From: Zonotrichia leucophrys gambelii
Lineage: Eukaryota; Chordata; Aves; Passeriformes; Passerellidae
Assembly: GCF_028769735.1 (NCBI RefSeq)
Contig: NC_088173.1
Coordinates: forward strand, 67,580,963-67,644,962
Reading direction: 5' to 3'
Length of the DNA: 64,000 nucleotides
Of this stretch, positions 31,930 through 44,844 are shown in pieces (position 1 is the stretch's first letter; every line of letters begins with the position of its first letter). The notes beneath the pieces are model-generated. The model ran no database searches. It worked only from the letters and a program-made list of their open reading frames with translations, and was not told the origin of the DNA. The position numbers were made by a program, and so were the translations under genes.

Positions 31930-32057
31930 TGCTCCAAGCCCCATCCAACCTGGCCTTGGACAATTCCAGGCATGGAAGTGCCTTCCACAGCTTGTTTGGG
32001 CACCCTGTGCCAGGGCCTCAGCACCCTCACAGAATTTCTTCCCAATGCCAATCCAAA

Positions 32058-34581
32058 CCTAATTTCACACAGATTTCATTGATCCACTGCCCTATCTCAG
32101 TGCTGTGTAACACCTGAGCAATACTTATGGTGTCAAGATCATTGAAGGCATTGTTCTCTAATAAATTAATAGAAACAGAAATTAATTATCCAGAGGAGGA
32201 TTTGCCCTGATCTCTGTCACCCAAGAGTGAAACACATCTGCTTTTAGCTGAGTATCTAATGCCAGAAGAGAGGAAAAGGGTAAATCAGCTCCTGTGCTAC
32301 TTCTCTCTGGTGCCTAGCAAAGACTTTAGCTAAAACACATAAATCTAGAGACAGCAGTGGCAGAATTAATCAGCTGCAAGGCCAAGGCATAAAGAATATT
32401 TAGATATTCAGCTTCTATCAACAAGTTATGCAACCAGGTGTATAATTATTTGAGCTTACAGGCCCTTTTTTGATATTTTTCATGGCAACTAATAAGACTA
32501 AAGGTAGAGATGACTACAGAGAAAAATCTGAGGAAGTTTTGCCTTTTTATCATAAAATTCCATACATCACACAGTATTTTTTATTCCATTATTCTTTTTT
32601 ACGATGGAACATTGAATGCGACTGCTCTAGAGAAATTCTTGCCTTACAATAGATTGAAATTGAAAAACATTAAAGTTTATGGCAATAATTCTTCAAATTA
32701 TAATTGCTTTTCCATACCAGGGACATTTTTTTTGTGTGTGTGAAGCTATCAAATGTTTAATAGCAGACCTTTACATAAAAGCAATTTTATTAAACAAAAT
32801 GTAAAAATACAGCTGCTTACATTATTGGTATCAGTCCCTTGGAAGCTGGCTGGTAGTGCAATTACAGCTTATTTCTAAGGGAGAAGAATAGAATAACTTT
32901 AGGAAATATATTATTTGATATATTTTTCAATATAATATAAATGTAAATGTAAACAAATTATCCCTAGGAAAAAAAAATGACAGTATGTAAAGAACAGAAT
33001 AGTGGTTTCTAGTTTATGGCTGCAATATTCTCATCTGAATTTGTTCACCCACTCCAGCAAGAGGCTGAAGACTGCGAGAGAGTGACAGGGAGCTCTGGGA
33101 GACCTTTGGGGAAGTTGTCTCAGGGAAAAATGCTTTTGGGAAGTTGTCTCAGGGGAAAAAATGCTCTGCTCCAGCTCATCTCCTCGCTTCCTTGTGACAG
33201 CAGAGCTACACCTCAGAGAAGGAAGCCTCCACACCTCCTGGCAACAAACCATCTGCTCTGTAAAGCTGCAGGTCAGAGCTCTGCTGGGAGCTTTTCAGCT
33301 GTGCGATGGGAAATTCTCAGCAGTGATGCAGAAGTCATCCTGCAGAGCCAATGATCAGTTGTTGAATTTTAGCCATGCTTTTAAAAAAAGCCTGAAGACT
33401 TTTTCGGTTTTTTTATGTTTTAGATAAAACACACTGGAAAGGGGAATTGGTTGTCAAGTTTGCAGCTTCCGAGGGTTTTATGTGGGAGCCTCAAAAAAAA
33501 AAAAGAAAAAAGAAATGTGATAATGTTGCAAAGAATTAAGTTAGTCTGATGGCAAATCACTTAAAGGAGGAATTCTTCAATAGAAGTTTGTGGTTAAATG
33601 CTGGGTTATCAGCATTGGCAGGAAGCAGATTCTTACTGCACGTAATGTGGGAGAAATGCTGAAAGTACAAAACTCCATCTTTCTTTTCTGTTTATCCACT
33701 GACCTTCTCATCAGACATTTCTTTTAATTATGAGGTTTTGCTTTTCCTTCTAAGCCCAGAGCAGAGGTTTCCCTACTCACATATCAGGAAATACTTTTCT
33801 AAGCAGCTTGGAAATGGCTGCCTGGGCTGGACTTTGGGTTTGAGAGATGCTTTTCCATGGAAGTGCAAGATGAGTGAGGGGAAGGTTCCAGGCTCCAGGG
33901 TTTGTGAGGCACAGAATATACCATGTGTGTCTGGAGAAAAGTGCCAGTGCCAGCCACTGGACCCATTCCCAGGCTGCTCTGCATCCCTTGTCTCATCAGG
34001 AATAACCTGCTTTGCTTCCCTTGGTTTATTCGTGCTGTCAGGGATGGCACATGGACATGGCAAACTGGTGGACATGACAAAGAAATTGCTGGATGTGACA
34101 CACAGAATTATCTCAGCAATAGACAAGGTGTGACTGTGAGGGATGATGGAGTTCAGAGAGGGGAAATTATGGCAGTAAATTTAAAAAAAAAACATGGATA
34201 AAGGGAGGGAAGTATTTGGGACCTTTCAAGGAATAAAGCCTTACTGGAAAATCAAGGTAACCATGTTTCAGATAATTATTAGGATTTCTACAGTGTATTG
34301 ATAAGTTTCTCTCTCTTCTTGGTCTTATTCTTCCAGTGCTTCCTGTTCTATATGGTAACACTTCAATATTTACAAGCTGTATTGATTATTTATATTTTTT
34401 CCTGCCATACATCAGAATCCACCACTGCCAGAACATTAATTTGCACAGTCAAGACAAATGCACACGTGGAAAAAAATGAGATATTAATGAAACCAACACC
34501 TCAGGCTGTGTGTGCCTATAGTCAGTGATGTAAAATGTATTGTCCAAGTTGCTCTCAATTCTAGTTCTTCTTGCCGGAAAA
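32058..34581. other. Unannotated DNA
   Basis: No supported gene. Open frames at 33016-33354 and 33738-34133 (112 and 131 codons) have no recognisable domain. A short tandem duplication of about 30 bp is at 33106-33165 (two copies of a GGGAAGTTGTCTCAGG block). An A-rich run of about 30 bp is at about 33493. Confidence 0.5.
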
Positions 34582-34802
34582 ATTATATATATAAATATAT
34601 AATATATAATATATAATATATAATATATAATATATAATATATAATATATAATATATAATATATAATATATAATATATAATATATAATATATAACATATAA
34701 CATATTATATGTTATATTTTATATGTTATATGTTATATGTTATATGATATATATTATATATGTTATTTATAATATACATTATATATATTATTACATATTT
34801 AT

Positions 34803-34827
<25 letters not shown>
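34582..34827. repeat. AT-only satellite-like tract (TATAATA units)
   Basis: About 245 bp are almost pure A+T. The first half is regular 8-bp ATATAATA units. The middle shows TATAACATATGTTAT-type variants, some in inverted orientation, and the end is alternating AT. It can fold back on itself and is a likely hotspot for length change or assembly error. Confidence 0.95.
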
Positions 34828-34833
<6 letters not shown>

Positions 34834-37800
34834 GGGGTTTGTGTTATGGAGGAATAATAACAAGAATTCTTCCTAATGCCTCTCATAACTCGATGTAATG
34901 AGTTATATATTATTAAAAAAAGGAATGAACTGGAGAACTGAAAGTATTGTGGGCAAAGAGGGACAACTAAATTAATCCTATTTTAAATTCATTTCAAATA
35001 TCAAAGCTTCTAACCTTTCTATTGCTTTTCATAAACATGCTAAAAAATAGTGAGGTGGACAGGAAAAGAATGGCAAAATGATGCCTTAAATCAAAAGAGG
35101 TGGTTAAGAGACCAAAATCTGGGTTGATGAAGTTATGACATATTCTGAATGCACCTGATTTTCTGAGACTTATGCTCTGTATTTAGTCCTAATATTTTAA
35201 ATTAATCAAGCATATTTTCATGATTTTGGGAAAGATGCAGGACTTGATTCCCTATTGAGGTGTCAGTGCCTGATTTTCGCAGATCACTGAAAACCCACAG
35301 AGGAATGGCCCAAATCCCAAATCTCAGGATGTGCCTGTCAGGCTGCAATCCAGCTCCAAAGTGGGAGCTGCCTCTGAGCTGCTTCCCTGGAACCCTCACC
35401 CTGCCCTGGAGCAGAGGGAGCAGGGGGCAAACACAGCCAGGAGCTCCTTGGCGTGAGTGGTCCTTCCAGTGCTCATCCTGCCCACCAGTACAAAAATCAC
35501 TTTTTAAAGCCATTATTGTCGCACTACATCAAATTCTTACTCTCACACATTCATTTTTTTTTTTAGCCAGCTGGAGAGAGAGCATAATCTTTCTAGCCAA
35601 AGACCTAAAGGGGTGAGGACAAAAGACTAAATCTTTTTGCTGAAGAACTCCCTTTTTGCCAGACTTACAGAGAATTTTCTCTACTATTCCTGCCCTCAAT
35701 CAGGAGGTCAACATAGCCCTGACCCTGCACATGCTGAGCTGTTCTCCTGCAGATTTAAATAAAGCACCCCAAAGGAAATTCTGAAGTGGAGCCACAGAGC
35801 ACAGGTGATTCTTCCTTTTTAAAGTTAGTATTCAGGTAAGTACTGCAGACTTTAATTGTAAGAAGGTTGAGGTATTATTGTGAGGTCTTGACATGAAATA
35901 GAATCTATAGATTTGGGTTAACTTCAGTGACCCACTAGCTAAGGATTAAATATGCTAAAAATAGTTAAGAATAACTCATTTCATAGAGGAATAATCAGAG
36001 GAGAATAAATTGTGATGCAGTACTGAACTTGAATTTGAAATATGGTTCATTTTTTAAAAAGATTCTGTCCAAGGGTGATAGAGCTGCTGTAGAACAGAAT
36101 CTGTCATTTCAGAAATGCAATTAAGTCATCTTACTCTGTCCTCTTGGCAGTAAAATTTCCATTTAAGCAAAACACATCTAGGCAGCACATACAGTGAAAA
36201 AAATGGTCCAAAAGGAGTAAAAGAAACACTGGAGGTCTGCTGCATATTTTGAAAGATGGATTTTGTCCATAGTGTGAAAGTTAATACAAAATGATCTCCT
36301 GTTCCCAGAATTCCATGTAGCTTTCATTGCTCAGCCTGACCCTATGTGATAACACATTAATGCTGGCTTTGGACTCAGTCCTTCCAATAGGAAATTCTGC
36401 TTTTATCCACAGCCATCAAAATAAAAATCCAGCAGTGAAGGCCAGAGTCCATGGAGCTGTTTAGTCAAAATATAATCTATTGATTTCATTAAAGTAGATG
36501 ATAATGACCCCTCATTATTAACAATCATACTGAAAGGAAGATTTCAACTCTAAAGACTCAGTGCTGTGTAAAAGAGAAGATTGTCTTTCTGCAGGGACAG
36601 ACTAGCAATAATGAAGGTATCACAGAATTATTTGATGAGGCTGTAAGCTGTACCTTTTTGAAAATGCCTTGTTTATCTTCTGTGAAAGTGCTTAGTTAGG
36701 AAAGGTTTTTCCCTGCAGGAACACAATGTTAAAATTTGCATAATGATCCCTTTTTTTTTCCAGCAGTTGTAATTATTAATCTTTTATATCTCAGTCATGA
36801 TGAACATGAAAAACCCTGTAAACCTGTCAGTAATACAGCGCTGAACTCTGCCCATCACAGAGAACAGTGTTTGGTGTTACATCTGGCTCTGTGGACCTTG
36901 CAGGACACAAAAGTGGTTCCACACAGCTGAACCAATTATCATGATATAAAGCATGGAAAAAAGATAATTCCTTTCAAAAAGAGTTCTAATGGCACTCAGC
37001 GCTGCAATTTCTGTCCAGCATGGATTTCTTTCTGGGACACAGTAGCAATGTTTTTGTGAGGACAGTGTTTGAAAGTAAAACCAGTGTCCAAGGATTATTT
37101 GCCAAATTGTAGCAGAACCAATTAAGTAATTGGAACAGGAAACCATAGTTTGTTAGAAAAATAGTTTGTGAGAGAGACAGAAAAAAATCCAGAACAAGCA
37201 AGCAGTGGACAAAAAGTTTATTATAAACGAGAGGAAATGGAGTGTGGAAAAAAAAAGTGGTTTAATTTCTGTCTTGGAGTCAGGGACAGGAACCTGAATT
37301 AACCTGAAATCTTCAAAATCCCAGATGAGAACCACGATCAAAGCCTCACTCTCTAGCCACAGCTGGCTAAGGTACCTCTTCTGCTTGCAAGGTGCTAATT
37401 AATGGTTATTGACAGATATTTTTGTCTGCAGTTAGTTAACAGCCTCCTACAGACTTACTCCTGCTAGTAAAGTACACTTTCTCCCTCCCAAAACAACCCA
37501 ACTGTGAATCTCCAGACTGATCCAACATGACTCAGCTCTGTTCTTATATGGGCACAACCAAAAGCCAACATGAATATATTACACCCATAGCCCACAGCTA
37601 GCATAAGATTTTTCCTCTTAATTAAAAAGCTGTGGAAGTCTTACAACTCTCTTAGTCCTGTGTTTGAGTAAGAAAATCTTCATCAAGTGCTACTAAAAAA
37701 AAAAATTTGTCTGCAGCTGAAAGAGCTGAAATATGAAAATTCAGGACAAAAAAAGACATGGGAGCTGCAATAATTAATAAGCACCTAATCCAGAAATGAC

Positions 37801-37984
37801 TGGGAAGCTCTGGCAGAAAACCTTACTGACATTTCATGTGCTGGTATGTGCAGAAATGTGAAAGCTTTCAAGATACCTGGCATTCTTGAGCTGTGAGCTG
37901 TCCACCAAAAAAGGCAGAACGAGTATAAAGCAGGCCGCAGAGTGCAGCTGTTGTTAAACCACAAGAGTGGCAGGAGGTTTGTGA
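34828..37984. other. Unannotated DNA
   Basis: No gene or repeat family recognised. The open frames at 35202-35616 (103-118 codons) overlap on opposite strands and show no motifs. Confidence 0.5.
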
Positions 37985-38048
<64 letters not shown>

Positions 38049-38147
38049 GTAATAATAATAGTAATAGTAATACTAATAATAATAATAATAATAAAATTTA
38101 TTATAATAGTAATAGTAATAGTAATAGTAATAGTAATAGTAATAGTA

Positions 38148-38194
<47 letters not shown>
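37985..38194. repeat. (TAA)n microsatellite with TAG variants
   Basis: The tract has about 210 bp of AAT units. An inner block near 38105-38150 is a higher-order (TAATAG)n run, showing secondary amplification of a point-mutated unit. Poly-Ile, poly-Thr and poly-Leu open frames on the minus strand come from this repeat. Confidence 0.97.
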
Positions 38195-41100
38195 CTGCAT
38201 TTGCAAGGGAAAGGGAATTTACACACCCACCTTGCCCTTTGTATTCCCTGCTGCTCAGCTCCCCATGAGGTTTTGTTGGCCAGGCTGCAATTCCATAACT
38301 CCTGGCTCAAGACTTTTAAAACACTGTGGAAAACAGGAATGTCTTAGAGAGCATCCTGGGTTTCATTGTGAAGGCCACCAAGAGTTTGATGCTCCAATTC
38401 AGTTTTAGGGATCAAAGTTTTCACACTGCATTCAAGACTAAGTAATTATTGCACTGAAAGTTTAGTATTAAACTACTTCTTTACCCATTGTTCATACTTT
38501 TTATTCAAGTGCAGATCATTACCTTCACTCTACCTCTTTTGGAAAAGGAAAGAAAATATTTCTTACTCAGACTTTAAGCAAAAATGCAAATTCAAAATCA
38601 CTGTATTTCTCCCCAGCCTTAGGACATTTTTGCTGTATAATAAACCACAACTTGAAATGCAACATTTTATTTAGAAAACACTGTAGCCACATTTTCTTAT
38701 TCAAAATGATAGTATTTTTTATTTAAAATATAAACCAAAATAAGAAGACACTTGACCAATATTCTATAGAAAAGCCAAGAAAACACATTTTAAATGACTG
38801 TTTGAGGAGTTTGGGTTTTCTCTTCTTACTGTTGATTTCTGTGCACCAATTTCACCATGAGAATGATACAAATATATGTATTAAATATGCTGATTTGAAG
38901 ACAGAAGGATTATCTGAGCATTGCTCTCAGTTTCAACACGTTTTAAAAGAAACCAAAACAATGTTCAGTTGTTAGAATTGCATGAATAAATCTGTTAAGC
39001 AGTTTAAGAAGCATTTAATTAGTGGAGCATACATAAAATTGAGCCTCTCTAACAAGGAAAATGGAACAAGAACTTAAATCTCATTGGCACTTTGTTATCT
39101 CAGAGTGACGAGGGCTCTGCCTTGTTTTGCAGGAAATTTAAAACCAGCTTTATTCAGAACAGGTGAAATCCTGATTCCATTAAACCAGGGGAGTGCACAA
39201 AGTGTCCACAACACGGTTCAGGACTTTACCCCTTCAGTTTCTTAATATCCAGAGGATTTTACAAATTATTTTGTAAAACCTTGCATCTATTGCAAAATGT
39301 ACTAATTTGCAGACACAGGAAGCAATCTCATTTCTCACCATTATGGCTGCAACCTGCAATTGTTGCCTGGGGAGTTTGGCTGGAATGTGTGTTGATTCTT
39401 CCACATGTGGATATAGATCAAAGCTGTTGCATCAGTCATACCCTATTTTATGAAATAAAATTCATCAACAACAGCAGCAGTTGGATGCATAATCAAAATA
39501 ATGTTGTCATAAAAGTGTAGAATAGACAAAATGTTCCCTTGGCTAAGGCCGGGATAAAGCCTCTTGCCTAAATTGGGGTTGACATATGAAATTCAAACCT
39601 AGGAGCCTTCCTTTCAAGAAGTTATTCAATATCAGGCTGGGCAGTTTGCTCATGCAAAAAAAATCTGATACTTCATATGTCTACCTTAAAGTAAGCATTT
39701 TCCATTAAAAAATTCTTATTTCCAACACAGAAGTCCAACAAAAGCTTGTATTTGGTATTTTACAGCACACTAACCCGGACGTGATATATCCAGAAAGACG
39801 TGATATATCCAGAGAGAGCAACACATGAAGGGAAACCAGCTTGTGTAGGAGATTGGGAACTTGAGAAACTTGATTCCAAGATTGCAATTTTCCATTTTGG
39901 AAAGTCAAGTGCAACCTGGCATTTTCACTTGTTAAGTTTCAACAGAATTTCATTTCATTCTCTACACCCATGGCTCATGTCACTTTATTCTCTTTTCCCA
40001 ACATTTCTCTCCCTTCTTCTCCCATTAAATATACACATATATTTTGTCTCTAGAGGAAGGAATTATGTCCTCTACATAGATAAATTAGAATTTATAGTTT
40101 CTGTCGTTTAAAATAAGCACGTCTGATTACAAACAACAAAAGCTGTTCAATTTAAAATTTAAAATTTAAAACTATTTAAAATCTCAGGCACATAAATCCC
40201 TCCAAAAATGCATGAGTGCAAAGGCCACATCCAAAAAGTCTGAGGTAACAGTTCTTTTTTTCCCTATAGTTTTTTTTTTCCCTATATCCAGTGCTATGGA
40301 TTTCAATAAAAAAATCTTTTGGTAGCATATCTTGTACCAAGCCTTGTGAGATTCCTTCAGCCAATAGGTCCATTCTTATAAAAATGAGCAAACAGGCAGG
40401 ACTGTTCCAATCATGATCAAAAATTGTGATTGGAAACTGATTCCCAGCTGATTTATGTGTATATTTTCTATGCCAGTGAAAGATGGAGAAATGAATGCTT
40501 TTCACAAAGGCACTCTCAGAGTGGACAGGCTTAGAGGACAACTGAGGGTGTCTCCAGATCACAGAAGCTGTGATGGTTTCTCCACCACCAAAATGGGGCT
40601 TTCCTGCTTGCTCTCAGAAAAAAGAGTGATTAGAAATATCAAAGGCATCACTGGGGCCAACTTCTTGTTGTAGCATTGGTATGAGGATCCTGAAAATTGC
40701 AAGTAAGCTCCTAAGTGTTGGCTATAGATCATGTAACATTTACAAGCAACTCCATAAAACAGGATTACTAACTGGAGAAAACAAGAAATTTAAATATTCC
40801 ATGTCAATTTAAAAGACCTCAAAAAACAACAACAAAAAAATTGAAAAGACAGTTTCAAGAAGAAGAAGATAATAGTAATATATTCACATTGTAAGTCATG
40901 GTGAAGGGAGGATAAAGAGACATCACCAAAATATAACTTTCAGTGTAGTTGCAACACTTCGTGTTTAAGAGTTCATGATCTGAAAGCCACAAGTTCAAAA
41001 GGTGTCCCAAAGAATTAAGAACGGGTGGGCCTCGTTTTTACATGGCTTGGAAGACATCTAAGGGAAAGGAAGAGCTTTATCAGTCAGGGGCATCCTATCT

Positions 41101-41199
41101 CTCATCCCTTCTATTGTTGTAGTCTTGGATATAACTACAAGAACCCTTTAGAAAAAAGAAGGTTTTCTGCCCTTCTCACCTCTTCTTTCTTCAAACAGT
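38195..41199. other. Unannotated DNA
   Basis: No gene recognised. There is a 19-bp tandem duplication (GACGTGATATATCCAGA) at 39778-39815 and duplicated TTTCCCTATA blocks near 40260-40290. Open frames at 40176-40562 and elsewhere lack family features. Confidence 0.5.
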
Positions 41200-41540
41200 T
41201 GCGCAGACCTTAAAATACGAATCAAAACCCGTGGGGGCCAATTTTTCAAAATGAAGAGGCCGACTTCCACCTCTTGACTTTGCCAAGTCAGAGTTCAACG
41301 AGCCTGCTCTGAAGAGAAGAGAGCCCCGAGCTCACCCGTGGATCCCGAGCGTGGCGGCGGCCGCAGGTCTCTGAGAGCCTCTTCCAAGAGCAGCTTTGTT
41401 CTGGGGCTCTCAGAAAGTCAAACGCCCACCTGGTTTCGTGCTTCACAATGCTCACTTCCAGCTCAGAGCCACGACTCTCACCGGCTGCTCTGTGCAATGC
41501 TCTTTCCCTTCTCTGCAATTTCGGTTTGTGTGTAAGTAAA
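41200..41540. other. CpG-rich island-like patch
   Basis: About 15-20 CpG dinucleotides fall in some 340 bp, including a GCGGCCGC site near 41356 and a GGCGGCGGCC core. The surrounding AT-rich DNA is nearly devoid of CpG. A GTAAGTAAAT splice-donor-like motif follows at about 41532. Open frames on both strands (65 and 76 codons) have no recognised domain. It may be a small promoter or first exon of a non-coding RNA, or a fragment of an unrecognised mobile element. I cannot tell which. Confidence 0.4.
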
Positions 41541-44500
41541 TCTCATTTATGCCACCGATTCAGTGCTTGGGAGGAGGGTGTTTCTTCTAGATGAATCTTT
41601 CTGCACGTCATTTAGGGTGATATTAAACCCATATTCCACCATATTCCAATTTACTATTCTGGTACCCCAAACCCTGGACCTTTTGCACACTTAAAATTGG
41701 CCCCTTGAGCCAGACTGCTGCTGTATTGACATTGCACAAAACACGCCAGCCAAATTCAATTTTCATTATTCAGTTAAGCTGTGGTTTTAACCACAGACTG
41801 ATTTTGTGATACTGCAAATTTCTTGCAAGTGTAAGGATTTGATAAGTTTAATAGAAATCGAAGTTAGTTTAGATTCCCATCTGCTCAAAAAGTAAGACTG
41901 TTTTTCTTCTGCATTAAGATTGAAAATTTGTAACTCAATTTCCTAAATTGGAACAGGAAGCAGAACTATGAAATTTTACTAGATTTCTAGAGTCTATAAA
42001 TTAAACTTTTAGCCTGAATGGAAGAGCAATATTCTTAAAATGCTTGGATGCAAACATCTTTTCCAGAACTGTTTTTTACCTTCTGCAGGTATGTGATAGC
42101 TTGCAAATTATGGTGATATTTTAGATGTTATTAAACTCAGAAATACTTCCTCAATGTCCTAACCCTCTGCCACAGAAAAGTCAGTAATTTTTTATCTGGG
42201 AAGCATGAGTTACTTGCTGCTTGTATATTAATCGTTCATAATTCGATTTTTTTGCATTCACCAGAATTCTATATAATTTGAGGGTCTACTTTTGAAGCAT
42301 GTCAGGTTTTTCCCCATTCTGCTTTATAGTGTTTACAATTATTAAGCAATATCATTATACAAATTATACCATATGAAGTATTATACATTTTATAGGTATA
42401 ATTAGATGAGCATAAGTATTTTATATGTATTTCATGTATTATAGAAATCATTACCAAAATAATAAAAGCTGCATTATTCATGATTGAAAGTTACCTGTTC
42501 CTCTCTCAGTGTAGTTCAACCTTAATGCTTGTAGAAGATTTGAAAGACCTGAAGACAAGTTCTGCTGTCTCAGGAATCAGCAGAGAGTTTTACATTATTT
42601 ACCAACAGCTGTTCTGGACAAATGTTTATTTATCCTTTAATACCATATAAATCCTAATATCCTTCTATAAATTCTGTTAAGGGAAGAGACAGTTAAGAGC
42701 ATGTGACTGATCAGGAACAGAAATGAGTGACAGGGGAGTATTGATCAGGAATTTGGACACTTACACTACATTATCTGTGAAAATGATACTTGGTCGACTT
42801 GACTGATTTATTTAATTTTATTCATTTAATTCATTTAAATTTAATACTACAGCTTCCTGGAATTCTTTAAAAATACAGGTTTTCACTAAATATGGAAATA
42901 CAACAGCAAATCCTTAATAGTTCTATGATTACTTCTTTATGCCCAGGCTTCTCTATGATAAAGTAGAATGTGCACTCCCCCATTCCAGTGTATTCCAATG
43001 AAATTTAATTGAAATTAGCAGAGCTGTTATTGGAGTGTGCATACAACAGCTGAATCTCACTTATGGAGGTAGGTTTGGGCTGCAAAAATGCAAATCCCTG
43101 TTTACAAACCCCTTTAACATGTGATTTCTCAGAGTATTAAGAAATTTAGGTTGAGAGCTGGCATAGACCACTGAAAGTTGTTCAGCAGAAACAGAATTTG
43201 AAAGGCTCCAAAATTGGATTTTGCAGTTCTGATCACATCAGTACTTCAACAGAACTCTCAAAGATTGCAAAGAAAAGTCATTACGAGAGACAACTATTGG
43301 GTAGGCAAAAAATCTGAGTAGAACTATGCAGAAATTAATTTTGTGTGAATTAGGATGACTGAATTTTGCTGGCATTTGCACTCTTGAGTGAATATAATAT
43401 ACTTCCCATTCTCAGGGGACATGGAAATGATGACGTCTGCATTGTCTGTGAATGTAATACAACAAAGCTCATAAATTGATTATGTGTCACTGGAGTCATT
43501 AGGGACCGTACTTCAGCTGAGGTAGAGCCACTGACTGTCCCAGTTCCTCATTTTTTAACTTTTTCTTCTAAAACTGTCCTTTTGTGTAAGGTTTTTTTTT
43601 ATCTTTTCTCATTTTCCCAAAGAGATGATTCTTCCCATTCCAATCCAAGTCACCAGGTCAGGTATTGTTCACATTGTTCTTTTTTTTTTTTTATCCAACA
43701 AGTATTAAAAAAAGAAAGAGTTCTTCTATTACTCACAACCTACTTTTTAGCTGATCCAACTCAGTTTCACTCAACATAGCACTAGCGAGGACCTCATTCC
43801 TGTATTAAATTTATTAAAAGTAGAATATTTTATGCTGGAGAAAATTTCTTGGAGGTGTGTAAATTTGTGGAGCTTCAGTGATGCAGGGAGCTTGATCCAT
43901 CATGCTACCAAAGAGCTTGGCAGAACTCATCATATTAGAGGGAAAACATGCAGTGGTGGGGATTTGCCTTCATATAGAGTCTGCCATCTGGGAGCCTCAA
44001 GGTTAACCAACAATTTATGGTCTGTTAGTTCCAGGGAGAGCTTTGAGATTCAGGATCAGTTTTGAAATACACCACAAATATCCCTAGCAATAAAAATGGA
44101 GAGGAAAATGGAGGGAGAGTACACAAATGTGAGAATTTACTGCCTTTTGTATCATCAGGTAAGAAAAGTCTCCTGATCAATACAGATAATTCAGTATAAG
44201 CTCATTTAAAAAATGAACACAGGAAAATTAATTAGTCCAAGGTCCCTCCTCTGCCTCTGAAGCCTGTGGCTTAAATCCAGTTTATACTCAGAGTGATTTA
44301 GGTCTTTCTTCAAACACACGGTAATAGTAACCATGTTGGGGTTTTTTTTGGGATCGCTCTCTTCTTATGCTTCCCTATTATCCCAGAAAATCCTCACTGG
44401 TGCCTCCCATAACCCAGATTATGGACTGTGCTAGAAACTGGTGAATTAGACAATCACAGATCACAGATAATCCCAGTGCTTGAGCCCAAGCCCTCACACA

Positions 44501-44828
44501 GTTTTATCAGCAAGTATGGACACAGTCTATGCCATCCAGGGGAAATCCCCACAGATTTAATGCGCAGAGAGGTTGAACTGCCTCAGTCATATTTCTATCC
44601 TTCCAAACTCCCTACACACCTTCCCAAGAAGTTTGCATAGCATGTGGATTTCCACTGTGATATTATTATTATTATTATTCATACCAGTATATCCAATCCA
44701 GCACCTCTGTCTCAGAGCTTTGTTGAGTTGCCTTGTGTTTTTATTTGAAAATATCCATCTTTTGATGGGATTCAGCATAGGTGGAGTGAGACCAGTTCTA
44801 CGATCTAGCTCCTAATTGGTCTGGAGCA
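41541..44828. other. Unannotated AT-rich DNA
   Basis: Nothing recognised apart from poly-T at 43680 and a (TTA)n run at 44661-44678. Confidence 0.55.
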
Positions 44829-44844
44829 AAACTCTGAATATTGT

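Larger units (their letters stand above)
30123..32057 (-). mobile_element. CR1 LINE host, split by LTR A4 and two mitochondrial inserts
   Basis: A minus-strand CR1 tail can be followed in pieces. Bases 30123-30213 are the 3' end, with 'ATCATGGAATCATGG' and 'AGTTCCAACCTCACTGACAC'. Bases 30842-30919 hold 'CACTATTCCAGGCTGCTTCAA' in shortened overall form. Bases 31391-31470 and 31930-32057 follow, the last reaching 'CAGCACCCTCACAGAATTTC'. The piece at 31391-31470 is identical to 31930-32009. It is repeated because the CR1 segment was duplicated around the mitochondrial DNA insert. The element has no coding capacity. Confidence 0.88.

Noticed and set aside
33738..34133. 131-codon plus-strand open frame
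   Set aside because: No recognisable motif, opposite-strand frames of similar length overlap, and no exon boundaries or neighbouring exons are seen.
37868..38310. Poly-Ile/Thr and poly-Leu open frames that look like membrane proteins
   Set aside because: They are translations of the TAA microsatellite.
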